Assembly: GCF_905163445.1 (NCBI RefSeq)
Contig: NC_053183.1
Span: forward strand, 14,198,001 to 14,262,000
Length of the DNA stretch: 64,000 bases
Source: Pararge aegeria
Taxonomy: Eukaryota > Arthropoda > Insecta > Lepidoptera > Nymphalidae
Direction: 5' to 3'
The notes beneath the pieces are model-generated. The model was not told where the DNA came from, did not search any database, and saw only the letters and a list, made by a program, of their open reading frames with translations. The position numbers were made by a program, and so were the translations under genes. Position 1 is the stretch's first letter; every line of letters starts with the position of its first letter. Positions 53,180 through 63,745 of the stretch are shown here, piece after piece.

Positions 53180-54400
53180 AATTGTAATTCTAGTATTGAT
53201 TTAGCTATACAAAATACTCCATTGATTCCACTCAGCACCCATCGCATGACGTTGCGTTGTATGACATTTGTAAGACTTACGCTTCCGGTTTAATTTTGCT
53301 GACAACATGTCAGATGTTGTAGGTAAGTGAAAAATATTTAAATAACATGCGAACCTCGCTTAAAGATCTGGCATAAGTCTAATCCATCAATGTTGGGTAT
53401 TTAAGCTGCATGTCTGTCATTTCTTGCCGCTTGCAAGAAATGGATTGTATTTTTATCCTTAAAATGGGGTGTCTAAAGTTCTACAACTCGTTTTTCTATT
53501 ATCTTAAAGTCGTGATTTTCAATAAGCAACGTTGCAATTTGCAATTTTAGTTTTTGAATTTTTTCAGCATTTTTGTTGCATTTCTAAGTCGTCTATCATA
53601 TAATATAGTTAAATTTACATTTTATCTAAGTTATCTTACTTAACAAGAAGGAAACATAACTAGAAATTTGTAATAAAAAAAAAAATTAAACCAACTTAAA
53701 TACTCAGTGGTGTCAACATTTATATCATTATTATTTATTTTATCGAAAAATTTTTTTTACTGAATCGTGTAAAGCGGAAAACCGGTTACTCAGAAATATG
53801 GTCAGTAATAACATATATTTTTCTCGCGGTGAAGAACCATACACTTTGTAAAACGTTTTTGGTAAACTAATTAGTAATTAAATAACTAACCAATAAAGCT
53901 AAATTCAAGGATGTATTCAATCTTCTTATAGAATACGAAAAAAACAACACAAACAGCGGTGAAATCGGTGTACATACATAAAAAGCATGAACAAAAATAA
54001 CTTTCACTAAGCTCGTGATATTTTCGGTCACTCCAAACACGAAAGGTATACACGTAATGAGCAAGCATTAGCGTAGACGAGAGTTCTTGACTGACGAAAA
54101 GCCAGTAATGGCAGCCACTAATTTCCCGGGCGAAGATTTTCCTCGACCCTTTGCCGCATTAACGCGGTTTAAACATGAGAACGAAATTACATCTTTTATT
54201 TTGCCTTCCTTTCCCCCGTAATGAAAACCTTTGTCAACGTAATCCTCAACACCGGATCGCGATTACGTGCTCAGTACTCCGAATATTTGATAAGCTTAAA
54301 AGAAAGCTTTTTGAAAGGCGTCGTAATGAAAACTTGGCAGTTATTATTTTCATACATTTATAATTTCTCGTTTCAGAGTTATTATTAATTATTTTTTGTA
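53180..54400. other. No gene seen; small hairpin
   Basis: AT-rich. CATTTCTTGC (53418-53427) pairs with GCAAGAAATG (53433-53442) over a 5-nt loop. A GC-richer patch at 54080-54180 (CCCGGGCGAAGATTTTCCTC) has no recognisable coding content. Confidence 0.45.
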
Positions 54401-54402
54401 AG

Positions 54403-54605
54403 TTAGCCCTTGACTGCAATCTCTCTTGGTAAGTAACAATGCAGTCTAAGATGGTAGTGGACTAACTTGTTAAGGTAGTAGTGTGGGTGCAATATAACTA
54501 AGCATGGTCATAGCCACATAGAACTGAGAAAAATTTTAAACTGTAAAATTCCTTTTTGTCCTTGCCAGAGGGCAAACCTGCACCATGTTTGTATCCCGGT
54601 AAGTT
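54403..54605 (-). mobile_element. SINE2 (minus), diverged
   Basis: CCCTTGACTGCAATCTCTCT, AATGCAGTCTAAGATGGTAG, GACTAACTTGTTAAGGTAG and GTCATAGCCACATAG follow the reversed body; the head is degraded (GCCAGAGGGCAAACC). Confidence 0.65.
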
Positions 54606-54629
54606 AACCAATTCGAAACTTACGATTCT

Positions 54630-54745
54630 TTTTAGGGTTCCATACCCAAAGGTTTTACCTACCTTGTAATAGGGTTATTACTAAAACTCCGTCCGTCCGT
54701 CCGTCTGTCTGTATGTCTGTCTGAACCCTTCGTGCGAGGCATGTT
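54630..54745 (+). mobile_element. TAGGGTTCC-type element, internally deleted
   Basis: TTTTTAGGGTTCCATACCCA, AAACTCCGTCCGTCCGTCC, a GTCTGTATGTCTGTCTG run, then directly GAACCCTTCGTGCGAGGC, which is the opposite end of the family. The middle present at 22835-23115 is missing. Confidence 0.65.
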
Positions 54746-54749
54746 TATA

Positions 54750-55930
54750 TTACCTTCAAGTTTATAACTTTTATACTGTATTTATTTGTTTCCAATTGTT
54801 TTTTGTACTTTTATCGGCATAACCATTTCCCTTGATCTGCGTTAACCGTAATAGTATTATCCAGATAATCCCTGATGTTTTTTTCCGTTTGATTCAATAA
54901 GGCTTTGCGATTTTCAAAGCAATTTCATTATTGGATTAGGTACGTTTACGCGAAATAAAAATTTTGTTTTTGAAACAAACCATTCCAGTATGTACATTGG
55001 GACCCAATATCAATCCGTCCTGCGAGATACCCGGCCCATTGCCACATCAGCTTCGCGACTCATTTAATTATGGCGGTTATATGTACTTGGATTCTTCTAT
55101 GGATATCTTTATAGTTCACTTACTATTTCCTTACTATTTTTTTAGCGATGAATAGTCATTGGACATATTAACTGGGTAACTGTTGAACGCGGAAAAAACT
55201 TACCGTTTACCGTTTCTGGATATATAAAAGGCTCCAAGTGAAACAAAAAAGTCAATTTCCCAATGTGGTGCGCAAATCGCACGAAATCAAAGCCAGGAAT
55301 GCCCAAGAGTATTCCTGAACGAGTAAGAAATACTATAGACATTAAAATAGATTAGTCTAGGAGCGCTTACGATTTATGACGCACTTGGTATCGTTTACCA
55401 TTAGCAACATCCCGGGGAAGTGATAAAAAGTAGCCGAGTGAAGCGTAATGGTATTATCCGGATTAGTCAAGAAACTCGCGTCTGCAAGCGCGGGGCTTAG
55501 CGGAGTTATGAAACAGTATTTGACGGATGCTGATTATTTTATTACCTGCCTTGTATACATAATACAAAGTGGTTGCTAGAAAACTTTGTATTTTCCGTAA
55601 CAGATTACAGAATGACAAAAAATTTAAAAGTTATATAAAGCTCCGACTTCAAATATTCTACTCGACCAGCTCTTTCATTAGATACTTATATTGAGGGAGT
55701 TATTTAAAACAAAATATGTAATTTGCCATTTGTACTGGCGGCCATCTTGGATTTGAAATTTGTCATACTAGTCATTTGATACACATATTGAGGGATAATG
55801 AATTAATTTGTAATCAAAAGGCGGATTGGACCGATTTTTACATCAAATATAGCTAAAAATACTACAGACTAAATCATCTTCAACCACAAAAAAAAACTAA
55901 ATCAACATCGGTTTATCCGTTGGGGAAATA
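54750..55930. other. No gene or named repeat seen
   Basis: AT-rich; frames of 61-66 codons on both strands near 54964-55342 overlap and have no motif. Confidence 0.45.
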
Positions 55931-55939
55931 TGATACCAC

Positions 55940-56420
55940 AGACAGACTGCGATTTGACCTGATGGTAGGTAAGTGATGATACAGTCTAATATAACAATGT
56001 GCTAATCAATTGACGGCAGAGTGGCGCAGTGGGCAGCGACCCTGCTTTCTGAGTCCAAGGCCGTGGGTTCGATTCCCACAACTGGAAAATGTTTGTGTGA
56101 TGAACATTAATGTTTTTCAGTGTCTGGGCATTTATCAGTATATTATAAGTATTAACGTGAATTATATTCATAAAGATATCCATCAGCTATCTTAGTATCC
56201 ATAACACAAGCTATGCTTACTTTGGGCCTAAATGGTGATGTGTGTATTGTCGTATTTTATTTATTTATTATTATTTAATCTGTTAGGGGTATGGCAGTTA
56301 TATTAAACCCAATACGAGGGGTATTGGCCTAATCCCCCACGCTTAATCGCTTGGCACGTATTTGTCGGAAGTGTGATGCCTAGCCGCGGCCTAAACCTCC
56401 AACCAGACAAAAGCCAGTCG
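55940..56420 (-). mobile_element. SINE2 (minus) split by SINE1
   Basis: The left part has TTTGACCTGATGGTAGGTAA and GTGATGATACAGTCTAATAT; the right part resumes with CTGTTAGGGGTATGGCAG, AATCGCTTGGCACGTATTTG and GATGCCTAGCCGCGGCC. In other copies GGGCTAACTTGTTAGG is continuous, so the SINE1 at 56012-56275 interrupts it; a TAATC near both junctions may be the duplication. Confidence 0.72.
56012..56275 (+). mobile_element. SINE1, full length, nested in SINE2
   Basis: Head GACGGCAGAGTGGCGCAGTG with B box GGGTTCGATTCCC, then TGTTTTTCAGTGTCTGGGCA, CATCAGCTATCTTAGTATCC, AAGCTATGCTTACTTTGGGC and GTATTGTCGTATTTTATTTA. Both promoter boxes are intact. Confidence 0.92.
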
Positions 56421-56429
56421 AATAATGCC

Positions 56430-57090
56430 AAAAATTACTATACTTCTTAGTTCTTATGAATGTATGTTAAGCTGAGTAAATAGAAATTATATCAACACTA
56501 TAATACCATTTTTTTTTTCGAAAAATAACAAAAAACCAACTTCTTTCCATTTTTTAACGCTTCATTCGTAAATTCAGCAAATAATCTATTTCGCCGACAG
56601 AGCTAAATAAATGTTAAGGCAGATTTCTTTTTAATGGGCTTTCAAAGGTCACCTTTTATAAATGGTTATCACGTTTTACTTTAGTTACAGTTTTTATTTA
56701 TTACATTTTTTTACGAGTAATGAGATTGGATATAGGCATAATATAAAAGAAGTATTAAATATTTATTTTATCGCTGAAATACAGATGTTGCTTAGTAAGT
56801 ATGAAGTACGCTTATTAGTTTTAGCTTTAATGTTTAAAACACTTAAAACTTATTTTATGAACCACAAAAATTATTGATACAACTGGGATAGATACACAAG
56901 ACTCTACGTTGCATCTTTATATGCTCATTATTTAAATTTGTTCACGAAATAATCTTATTAAACATGGGATATGCAACGTGGACCATAAAAACGGATTCAT
57001 TAAGAACATTAAGAAACAAGACACCCAACTGAGTATTTCTCGTTTTAAACCTGCAAATCAACTAAATCCATGCAGTAGGGACTCTGAAAA
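56430..57090. other. No gene or named repeat seen
   Basis: AT-rich sequence with a T run near 56511-56518; no motif. Confidence 0.45.
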
Positions 57091-57094
57091 ATTA

Positions 57095-57362
57095 ATACAA
57101 AAAAGTTAGAATACATTTTTGAGCCGTCTGATTATTGTTACGTTCTTTAAAATAGAAAAACTTTATTGCAACACAACACAATAGGAAAAATACAAGGAAA
57201 ACAGTATTAGTACTTACTGCACAGGCCGCCCTTATGACTAAAAGTGATCTTTTAAAGGCAACCTGAGCGTACGAAGCCGATAAAAAAGTGGAAAGTTGAT
57301 GGTGCATAACGTATGTAACAAAACAAAAACTTACATGAAAATACATACTACATTTACATATT
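57095..57362 (-). mobile_element. LINE 3' UTR (minus)
   Basis: Reverse copy of 59225-59495: read on minus it has CATCAACTTTCCACTTTTTT, CGGCTTCGTACGCTCAGGTT, GCCTTTAAAAGATCACTTTT, GGCGGCCTG and TTGTGTTGCAATAAAGTTTT. The 84-codon minus frame matches a 73-codon plus frame in the other copy only because both are the same UTR. Confidence 0.75.
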
Positions 57363-57861
57363 AATTACAAAAATACCGATATAACTTTTATAGATACTAT
57401 AATAGATATTTATGCTATTATAAACTTACATAATCCTCAATTACATAAATAAGTAATAATTTTTTAAGCGTTTTTTAAACAGGTGAATGGTTTCGTGCTT
57501 TGATGATTTGGAAAAAGAAAACTCATGACTCTTCCAAGTCTTCGATTTTTTTAACTAAAAAACCACTCGTAGGTACACTTTAAGTGTAATTCATACAAAA
57601 GCAGCGTGCCAAGTCTGCTTTTTTAAAGATTTTTTTCAGCAGTATCTAAATGGAACACGACCTGACCGTGCCGAGTTGTTTGTACTAACAAATTACGTGA
57701 GGCTGTGTAGCGTGAGCGGTGTGTCTTTGACACAGGAATCCGATCCACGATTTAATTTTTTATCCAAATGTTCCAATTCAACTCGGTGATTGTGCATTGC
57801 ATAATAATTGCGTGACGTCAGGGAAAATCAATCGATCGCATTTTGTTTTATTTCTCTACTA

Positions 57862-58262
57862 GTAGCCCTTGACTGCACTCTCACCTGGTGAAAAAAATGA
57901 AATGAAATGAAAATGAAAATACACTTTATTGTACACCTAACAGAAATTAAATTATAAACAAAAACAACACAATATAACACGGGTACAATAGGCGGCTTTA
58001 TCGCTAAAAAGCGATCTCTGCCAGGCAACCCAATAAAGGAAAGGGGAAAAAAAAAACACAGACAAGGGTTAGGTTGGTGGTGATACTGGTGGTATGTGAT
58101 GATGCAGTCTGAGCAGCAACGGGCTAACCCAATGGTTCTTACGTAACACATACCGTTCTTCGTCACTCCGGTGGCGTGGCCTAGCCACGGCCCAAGCCTC
58201 CTAACAGTCCATCTTAGACTGCATCGTCATTTACCAGTAGCTGAGCTTGCAGTCAAGATATT
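57862..58262 (-). mobile_element. SINE2 (minus) carrying a LINE tail
   Basis: GCCCTTGACTGCACTCTCAC, CTGGTG is cut by the LINE fragment at 57893-58045 and resumes as GTGATGATGCAGTCTGAGCA, GCAACGGGCTAACCC and GGCGTGGCCTAGCCACGGCC. At 58200-58262 a plus-oriented SINE2 end (CCATCTTAGACTGCATCGTC, GAGCTTGCAGTCAAG) follows. Confidence 0.7.
57893..58045 (-). mobile_element. LINE 3' UTR (minus) nested in SINE2
   Basis: An AATGAAATGAAAATGAAAAT run (tail of the minus element) is followed by CACTTTATTGTACACC, CGGCTTTATCGCTAAAAAGC and GATCTCTGCCAGGCAACCC, the reversed GTTGCCTGGCAGAGATCGC signature. Confidence 0.75.
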
Positions 58263-58339
58263 ACTTATGGTATAAAATAATTCATTTATAATATTAAAAA
58301 CACGCCGATTGTAATTGCAAAATAAAATATAGGTATACT

Positions 58340-58637
58340 AGCTGTAGCCCGCGACTTCGTCCGCTTCTGTTTTTGTTTTTCGAAAGACGTGCCTCATAAA
58401 TGTGATAGCACTTCATGTATTTAGGATATCTAAGCCTGGTGTAAAATCCTCAAACACTTTAGTCCCCTCTCCCAAGAGAACTGAGCTTAATTTCAGAATA
58501 AAAAGCATCAAATATTACTTCTAATACCTTCAGGAATATGTGTACAAAGTTTCGTGATGGTCGGTTTAGTAGCTTTTGCGTGAAAGCGTAACAAACAAAC
58601 TTACATACACATTTATAATATTAGTAGGGATAGGGAT
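58340..58637 (+). mobile_element. Family Z element (plus)
   Basis: CTAGCTGTAGCCCGCGACTT, CTGAGCTTAATTTCAG, TATGTGTACAAAGTTTCGTG, AGTAGCTTTTGCGTGAAAGC and CATTTATAATATTAGTAGGG, closely matching the minus copy at 52625-53107. Confidence 0.85.
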
Positions 58638-58978
58638 ATTCACAAGATCTCTTTACACCCATTCGTTATTTATTCATGAGTTATATGAAATTCAAAATAA
58701 GAGAAATTGAAATTGAATATGCGAAAATATATTTTATTTAATTACAGAAAAACAAGCACCCTCGATTCGTGGATTCAATTAAAGAGAACTTTCATGAACT
58801 GATGAATGATTTTCATTAATGTACGATACCAAATCCCTTAATGCTTCCATATTCAACGATGTAACTCTGTTAACTACGATATATAACTCGTAAATCAATG
58901 CTCTAATTAATCTCCACTCTGACACTTGCCCTCATAGAATAACGAGATCTGGTGTAATTATAAACTATTATAATTATA

Positions 58979-59017
58979 AATTATTATTGGAGTAACTAAG
59001 TTACTCCAATAATAATT
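58979..59017. repeat. Perfect 19-bp inverted repeat, 1-nt centre
   Basis: AATTATTATTGGAGTAACT (58979-58997) and AGTTACTCCAATAATAATT (58999-59017) are exact reverse complements around a single A. Confidence 0.97.
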
Positions 59018-59085
59018 ATACTTGAACTGGTAGTTCGAAATAATTACTTTTATAAGTGTATAATCGTAGACTTTGCTATAAATAA

Positions 59086-59630
59086 ATAAATAATAAATAT
59101 ACTACGATAATACATGCATCATCATCCAGTCCCAAAGTAAGCGTAGTTTGTGTTATGGGTACAAGGATGACTGATGAATATTTTTATAAATAATATACAT
59201 TAATATTTATAATATACTACTACAGTATATATAAATTTATATCGGTATTTTTGTAGTTAATATGTTCATGTAGTTTGTATGTTCATGTAAGTTTATTTTA
59301 TTTTTTTGTAACATATTTTATGCACCACCAACTTTTCACTTTTTTATCGACTTCGTACGCTCAGGTTGCCTTTAAAAGTTCACTTTTAGTGATAAGGCCG
59401 CCTTTGCGCCCTAGCACTAAGTACTATTACTGTTTCCTTGTATTTTTCCTATTGTGTTGTGTTGCAATAAAGTTTTTCTATTCTATTCTATTCTAATATA
59501 CATATAAATACCCAGATATTGAAAAACATTCATGTTCATCACACAAACATTCTCCAGTTGTGGAATTCGAACCCTCGGCCTTGTACTCAGAAAGCAGAGT
59601 CGCTACCCGCTGGTATTACTAGCTTAAAAA
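59086..59630 (-). mobile_element. SINE1 (minus) split by a LINE tail
   Basis: AATATACTACGATAATACAT, CCAGTCCCAAAGTAAGCGTA and GGATGACTGATGAATATTTT form the tail part; after the insert it resumes as TACATATAAATACCCAGATA, TTGAAAAACATTCATG and the reversed head GTGGAATTCGAACCCTCGG (degenerate B box). Only the last bases of the A-box region are lost. Confidence 0.85.
59225..59495 (+). mobile_element. LINE 3' UTR (plus) nested in SINE1
   Basis: Contains CACCAACTTTTCACTTTTTT, CTTCGTACGCTCAGGTTGCC, GTGATAAGGCCGCC and GTGTTGCAATAAAGTTTTTC, ending in four TTCTA units (59476-59495), the simple-repeat tail. The homologue at 57095-57362 lies in reverse. Confidence 0.85.
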
Positions 59631-59729
59631 TCATAATGAATGCGGACGAAGTATATATTTATTTATATTCTTAGAGCTTTGCGCACCGCTATAAGGATTC
59701 ATATGTGAGTCAATTCCTCATAATGGTTG

Positions 59730-59865
59730 CCTGGAAGAAATCACTATAAGTGATAAGGCCGCCTTTGATACACAAATTTAAATGACCTGTACCTTTGTTC
59801 TCTTTTATATATTTCTGTTTTGTTCTTGTGTGCAATAAAGTATTTTTGATTGATTGATAGAAGTA
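59730..59865 (+). mobile_element. LINE 3' UTR fragment
   Basis: ATGGTTGCCTGGAAGAAATC, AAGTGATAAGGCCGCCTTTG and TTGTGTGCAATAAAGTATTT, ending in two GATTGATT units. Confidence 0.78.
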
Positions 59866-60050
59866 CCTACGTCGTCTACAAGTACGTAGGCAAATCCCGT
59901 AGAAACTTTTATCCCCCGGGGTAGGAAGTAACCTGTGTTACTCTCCTTAATTTCAACTCTAAGTAAAAGATCCAGCTGATTGGTTAGTGCGTGGAGGAAG
60001 AACCAACAAACACACTATCGCGTTTATAAAATTATAGTTACAATACAGCG
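59866..60050 (+). mobile_element. RTE-like LINE 3' end
   Basis: GGCAAATCCCGTAGAAACTT, GTAACCTGTGTTACTCTCCT, GATCCAGCTGATTGGTTAGT and CAACAAACACACTATCGCG, then TTTATAAAATTATAGT. Usual order for the family but diverged. Confidence 0.65.
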
Positions 60051-60059
60051 ATGAAAGCC

Positions 60060-60370
60060 TAGTGAGTGGTAAGGACTTTGACTCACTTTGACACTTTCGG
60101 GGATTCGGGAGTTCGATTCCCGACAATCACCTCTAAATTTTCAATGTTATGTGCGTTTTAACTTAACCTTTCTAACTTAATCTTTCTTTAATGGTGAATC
60201 GCGAGGAAACCTGCATGTCTGAAAATTCTTAATATCGTTCTCAAATGAGTGGGAAGTCCACCAATCCGCACTTGGCCTGCGTGGTGGTTCTCATTGCAGA
60301 AGGAGATCCATTCCCTGTAGTGGGCCAGTAATGGCTTTATATGATGATGATGATGATGACGATGATAGTT
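60060..60370 (+). mobile_element. SINE3 (plus), near full length
   Basis: Head with CGATGAAAGCCTAGTGAGTG and B box GAGTTCGATTCCCGAC, then TGTTATGTGCGTTTTAACTT, CGCGAGGAAACCTGCATGTC, GTCCACCAATCCGCACTTGG and TAGTGGGCCAGTAATGG with a GATGAT tail. The GTGAAGGAAAACATC block is partly deleted. Confidence 0.82.
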
Positions 60371-60374
60371 AGGA

Positions 60375-62440
60375 CTAGGACTTATTCTGCTAAAATGAGC
60401 AAAAAATGAGTCTTTATTTCTTTAATTGCTCTATCAGTCATGTTCGACTACAAGCACGATGTCCTAGGTTCGGGTCAATAATGTTTGATATTTAGATTTC
60501 TAGCGTTGCATTGTCCATCTATAATAAACGAATGCAAAATGTTTAGCTCCATATAAAGAATAAGGAACACAAGTTAATTAGTTTAAAGTAAAAAATGAAT
60601 TAAAATTATAAAATCGTATGTAACACAATTAATATTAATATTTCTAAATTAAGGCATTTTACAATCGTAATACATACTTTTTTGTTTCTAACACGCAGCG
60701 CATAAGAAAGACACCACAAGCAGTTTAGCTGGTAATTATAATGTAACATTACTTATTAGACAGAGTTATAAGCTAGCTTATAGGTTTCCAAACGCAACCT
60801 GGTCTTATAACATGCCCACAACGAACTTAGCTGGGTATTATTCTTGCTATCACTATCTCACATTTTTACTTTAAACTATTTAAAAAGCAACCTGGTTAGG
60901 GCAGTTATTTATAATCGTAATTTTCAATTTAGTTAATACCATAATAGAACCTTTCTACAACCTTACGTTTAATACGAACATTTAACTTTTTTAACCGGTA
61001 CTTCAATTACTTATTTTATGTAGCCTCGTATATTGCAATGATAGTTTATTTTTGCTTCTAATGTTAAAATTATTGAAATCACGTCTTTTGAAATATAATA
61101 GTAAGCGTACATTATATTTTTAAATAATGAAATTAAATATTGTCAATAGAATGTTATTATTTTAACATCTTTAAATTCCAATCTCAATTACTCTTCAGAC
61201 CCTTTTACAGATCGCACGAACAGCTGTCTTCTGCAACATGAACATTCAGTCAATAACAGAAGTCATAGCCATACAAAATCTAGCAGCACATTTATTTTAC
61301 CTTGCCAATAACAAGAAGCGTCCACGTTTGGGGAGAGCCTTAGCGTGCAAGTTTCACGTCATATAGCGTGACAACAGTCAACAAACAGGAGGACTGGAAT
61401 CGGCGAACGAATGACTGCTTCATTGAGTACATTATCTTATTTACACGTTAATGATATGAGTGCAACTCTTTTGTGCATTCGAAATTCGTAGATGAATTCG
61501 CAGTTAAATTTTCTTCATAAATTATTAGGCTTTTTAATTCGATTATATCGCTATCTTGTCTGACCCAATATAATTTTACAGTTTGTTTTAGTAACTTTGA
61601 AGAAAATAATGGATGATACTGCAAGTTGACTCCTTATTTTTAAGTCTGTTTTTCTGTTCAGTATACCTAACTTTAACGACGAGAAACGATTTCACTTCAA
61701 ACTTTAATCATAGCTCAAATCTGGATGACAAAAATGTAACAAATGTACGAGTAGCTTACATTTTGTCTGTTTTCTATTTGACACAATTGATTTTAAATAA
61801 ACTTCCCGGTACCCTTTAAACTTGTGCCGGAATAAGTGGATGGTGTATTAGTTATAGAAGCATTTTCTCTCTCTGCCATAAATAATTTGACCAATGAAAG
61901 AAGGTAAGACATATTGTTTTGTTACCTTTACGACGTTTATTGATAAAAGGCCTAAACTCTAAAGATAGTTGAAATATTTCTTACCGAAATAACAAATATA
62001 ATCTATCAACCTCAGTCGGTACAAGTCCTTTTAAATACAGTAAGTATGAAACCATTTATTTTAATTTGTTGTAACAAAAAAAACCCTTTCTAATGAAAAA
62101 AAAATATTATTGCAAAGTTTATTTAAAGTTATACGTACTTCTATTACGAAACTAAAACTTCCATTTATCACTTAGGCACCAACTAAGATTTAAATTTTCC
62201 TGAAACTTCAATTCATCTTAGCCAATCTCGAATAAAAGTTTGTAATTTATTATGAAAGTTGTTTAAATAATTTTAGAATCCTTTAGAGTTGTATAAAATG
62301 CGTTATGTGCCCACTCATGCGAGATTTCAAGTAAAAGTTTTCTAATTCCGGGATATATCTCAGGGGAGTACGAGTTACGAACAATTCAATAAGTTAGCCT
62401 GTTAGGTTAACAATAGGAGCTCTAAATACTGTATAAGAAT
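60375..62440. other. No gene or named repeat seen
   Basis: Two kilobases of AT-rich sequence, the longest repeat-poor stretch in the right half. The 68-codon frame at 61613-61819 begins with a hydrophobic run but has no splice or homology support. Confidence 0.45.
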
Positions 62441-62446
62441 TGTTTA

Positions 62447-62448
<2 letters not shown>

Positions 62449-62489
<41 letters not shown>
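62449..62489 (+). repeat. (TA)n microsatellite
   Basis: Uninterrupted TA run of 41 bp next to the start of a dispersed element. Confidence 0.97.
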
Positions 62490-62491
<2 letters not shown>

Positions 62492-62960
62492 ATACTAATA
62501 TATAAATCTATAGTTTTTTTACGGTTGTTCCGTGAAAACTATTAAACTATACATCCGATTGAATTGAAATTTTGCATCCATGTAGAGGATACATTGACTT
62601 AATGGATAGGCTAACTTTTTTATAAGTGTTAAATCTCCGAAGTGTATAGCGGGGGCGTTAATGAGGAGAAAAATCATAAAAAACTAAAATTTGAATTTTA
62701 ACTCTTTTAGACATGAAATTTGGACAGATTTTTTTTGGGCTATGTTACGAGAAAACAACAATGTGTTAAATGGGGTGCTAATAAAAAAAATGAAAATTTT
62801 ATACTAAAATTCCCACAGACTTAAAATTTAATAAAAGTTTCATGTTTGTTAAATTAAGGTCACATACTATCAGATTTCGAAAAATTTTAGCCCTAGAGGA
62901 GATTGTGGGGGTGTTAAAATTATTTATATGATAATAATTGGTGATAACATCCTAAAGGTT
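62490..62960 (+). mobile_element. Dispersed element with TTACGGTTGTTCCGTG start
   Basis: ATACTAATATATAAATCTAT, TTACGGTTGTTCCGTGAAAA and ATACATCCGATTGAATTGAA are the opening phrases of a common lepidopteran non-autonomous repeat; the remainder is AT-rich with no frame. The right end is not certain. Confidence 0.5.
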
Positions 62961-63059
62961 TTTTATAGTAATAAATGATGGACCAAGCTGTGGTAATCTA
63001 ATGGTTAGTGAAATACATAAACAGAGGAACACTTTGAATGCCATGCAAGGAACACAACC

Positions 63060-63175
63060 TATGAACCTATGAAATGACACCCTTCGGATTGGAACGCAGC
63101 TTAGCAGCTTAAATAGGGGGTAGTAGGGACTTCCCTGGACAAGCTTGGCCACAACATGCTTTAATAGGTACTACT
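63060..63175. mobile_element. Dispersed repeat fragment (family of 44400-44720)
   Basis: GGATTGGAACGCAGCTTAGC, AGCTTAAATAGGGGGTAGTA, GGGACTTCCCTGGACAAGCT and TGGCCAC match the end block of the family. Confidence 0.55.
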
Positions 63176-63299
63176 ACTAAAACTTTAAGTGCGGAAGAGT
63201 CTATGTAAGATTTGCAGTCAATGATTGCAACTATCTATAATTTCCAAATAATACTGGTTGCCTCTGGAAGTAGGAGGGACATCTTTAATGCTAAAACAC

Positions 63300-63482
63300 A
63301 TATCTATATATATAGAAATGTTATGTTGGTTTGTGTACGCTTCAAAAACTCAAAAAGTTCTGCAATGATCGGGCTGAAATTTTAGCATGATATACGCATC
63401 AAGGATTGTTTTTATCTATTTTTCTCAACCATTGAATCGCAATGTGCCACAGCGAATCGTGGCAGGGTATAACTAGTTGGTT
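63300..63482 (+). mobile_element. Dispersed element with AATGTTATGTTGGTTTGTG start
   Basis: After an ATATCTATATATATAG run come TTATGTTGGTTTGTGTACGC, AATGATCGGGCTGAAATTTT and GCCACAGCGAATCGTGGCAG, then GGTATAACTAGTT. The ending GCGAATCG...GGGTATAACTAGTT is shared by a widespread lepidopteran repeat class. Confidence 0.5.
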
Positions 63483-63529
63483 ATAAAACCTCATCTTGCT
63501 CATCAAATAAATGCCCCACTGCTGAGCGT

Positions 63530-63745
63530 TTTTTCCTTCTATTTTATACAGAGCAACACTTTCGCATTCAAGGAACACGTGCTACAATTTTCCGTCATAA
63601 TTCCAGGCGTAGGTGGTAACCTCATATGCCTGTAATTAAACCGGCCTGTAATTAACCTTCAGACCAGAACACAGCAATGCTACTTGGCAGCAGAAATAAG
63701 CATATCCGCAGTACTTTCCCCAACGAGCTCTGTCACGATTCACGA
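63530..63745. mobile_element. Dispersed repeat (family of 44400-44720)
   Basis: ACAGAGCAACACTTTCGCAT, ATTCCAGGCGTAGGTGGTAA, GACCAGAACACAGCAATGCT, ACTTGGCAGCAGAAATAAGC and CAACGAGCTCTGTCAC give the same order as at 44400-44720. A short duplicated phrase (CCTGTAATTAAACCGG / CCTGTAATTAACC) is inside. Confidence 0.65.

Noticed and set aside
57092..57346. 84-codon frame with hydrophobic segments, similar to the one at 59275-59496
   Set aside because: The two share sequence because they are the same LINE 3' UTR in opposite orientation; T-rich DNA gives apparent membrane segments.
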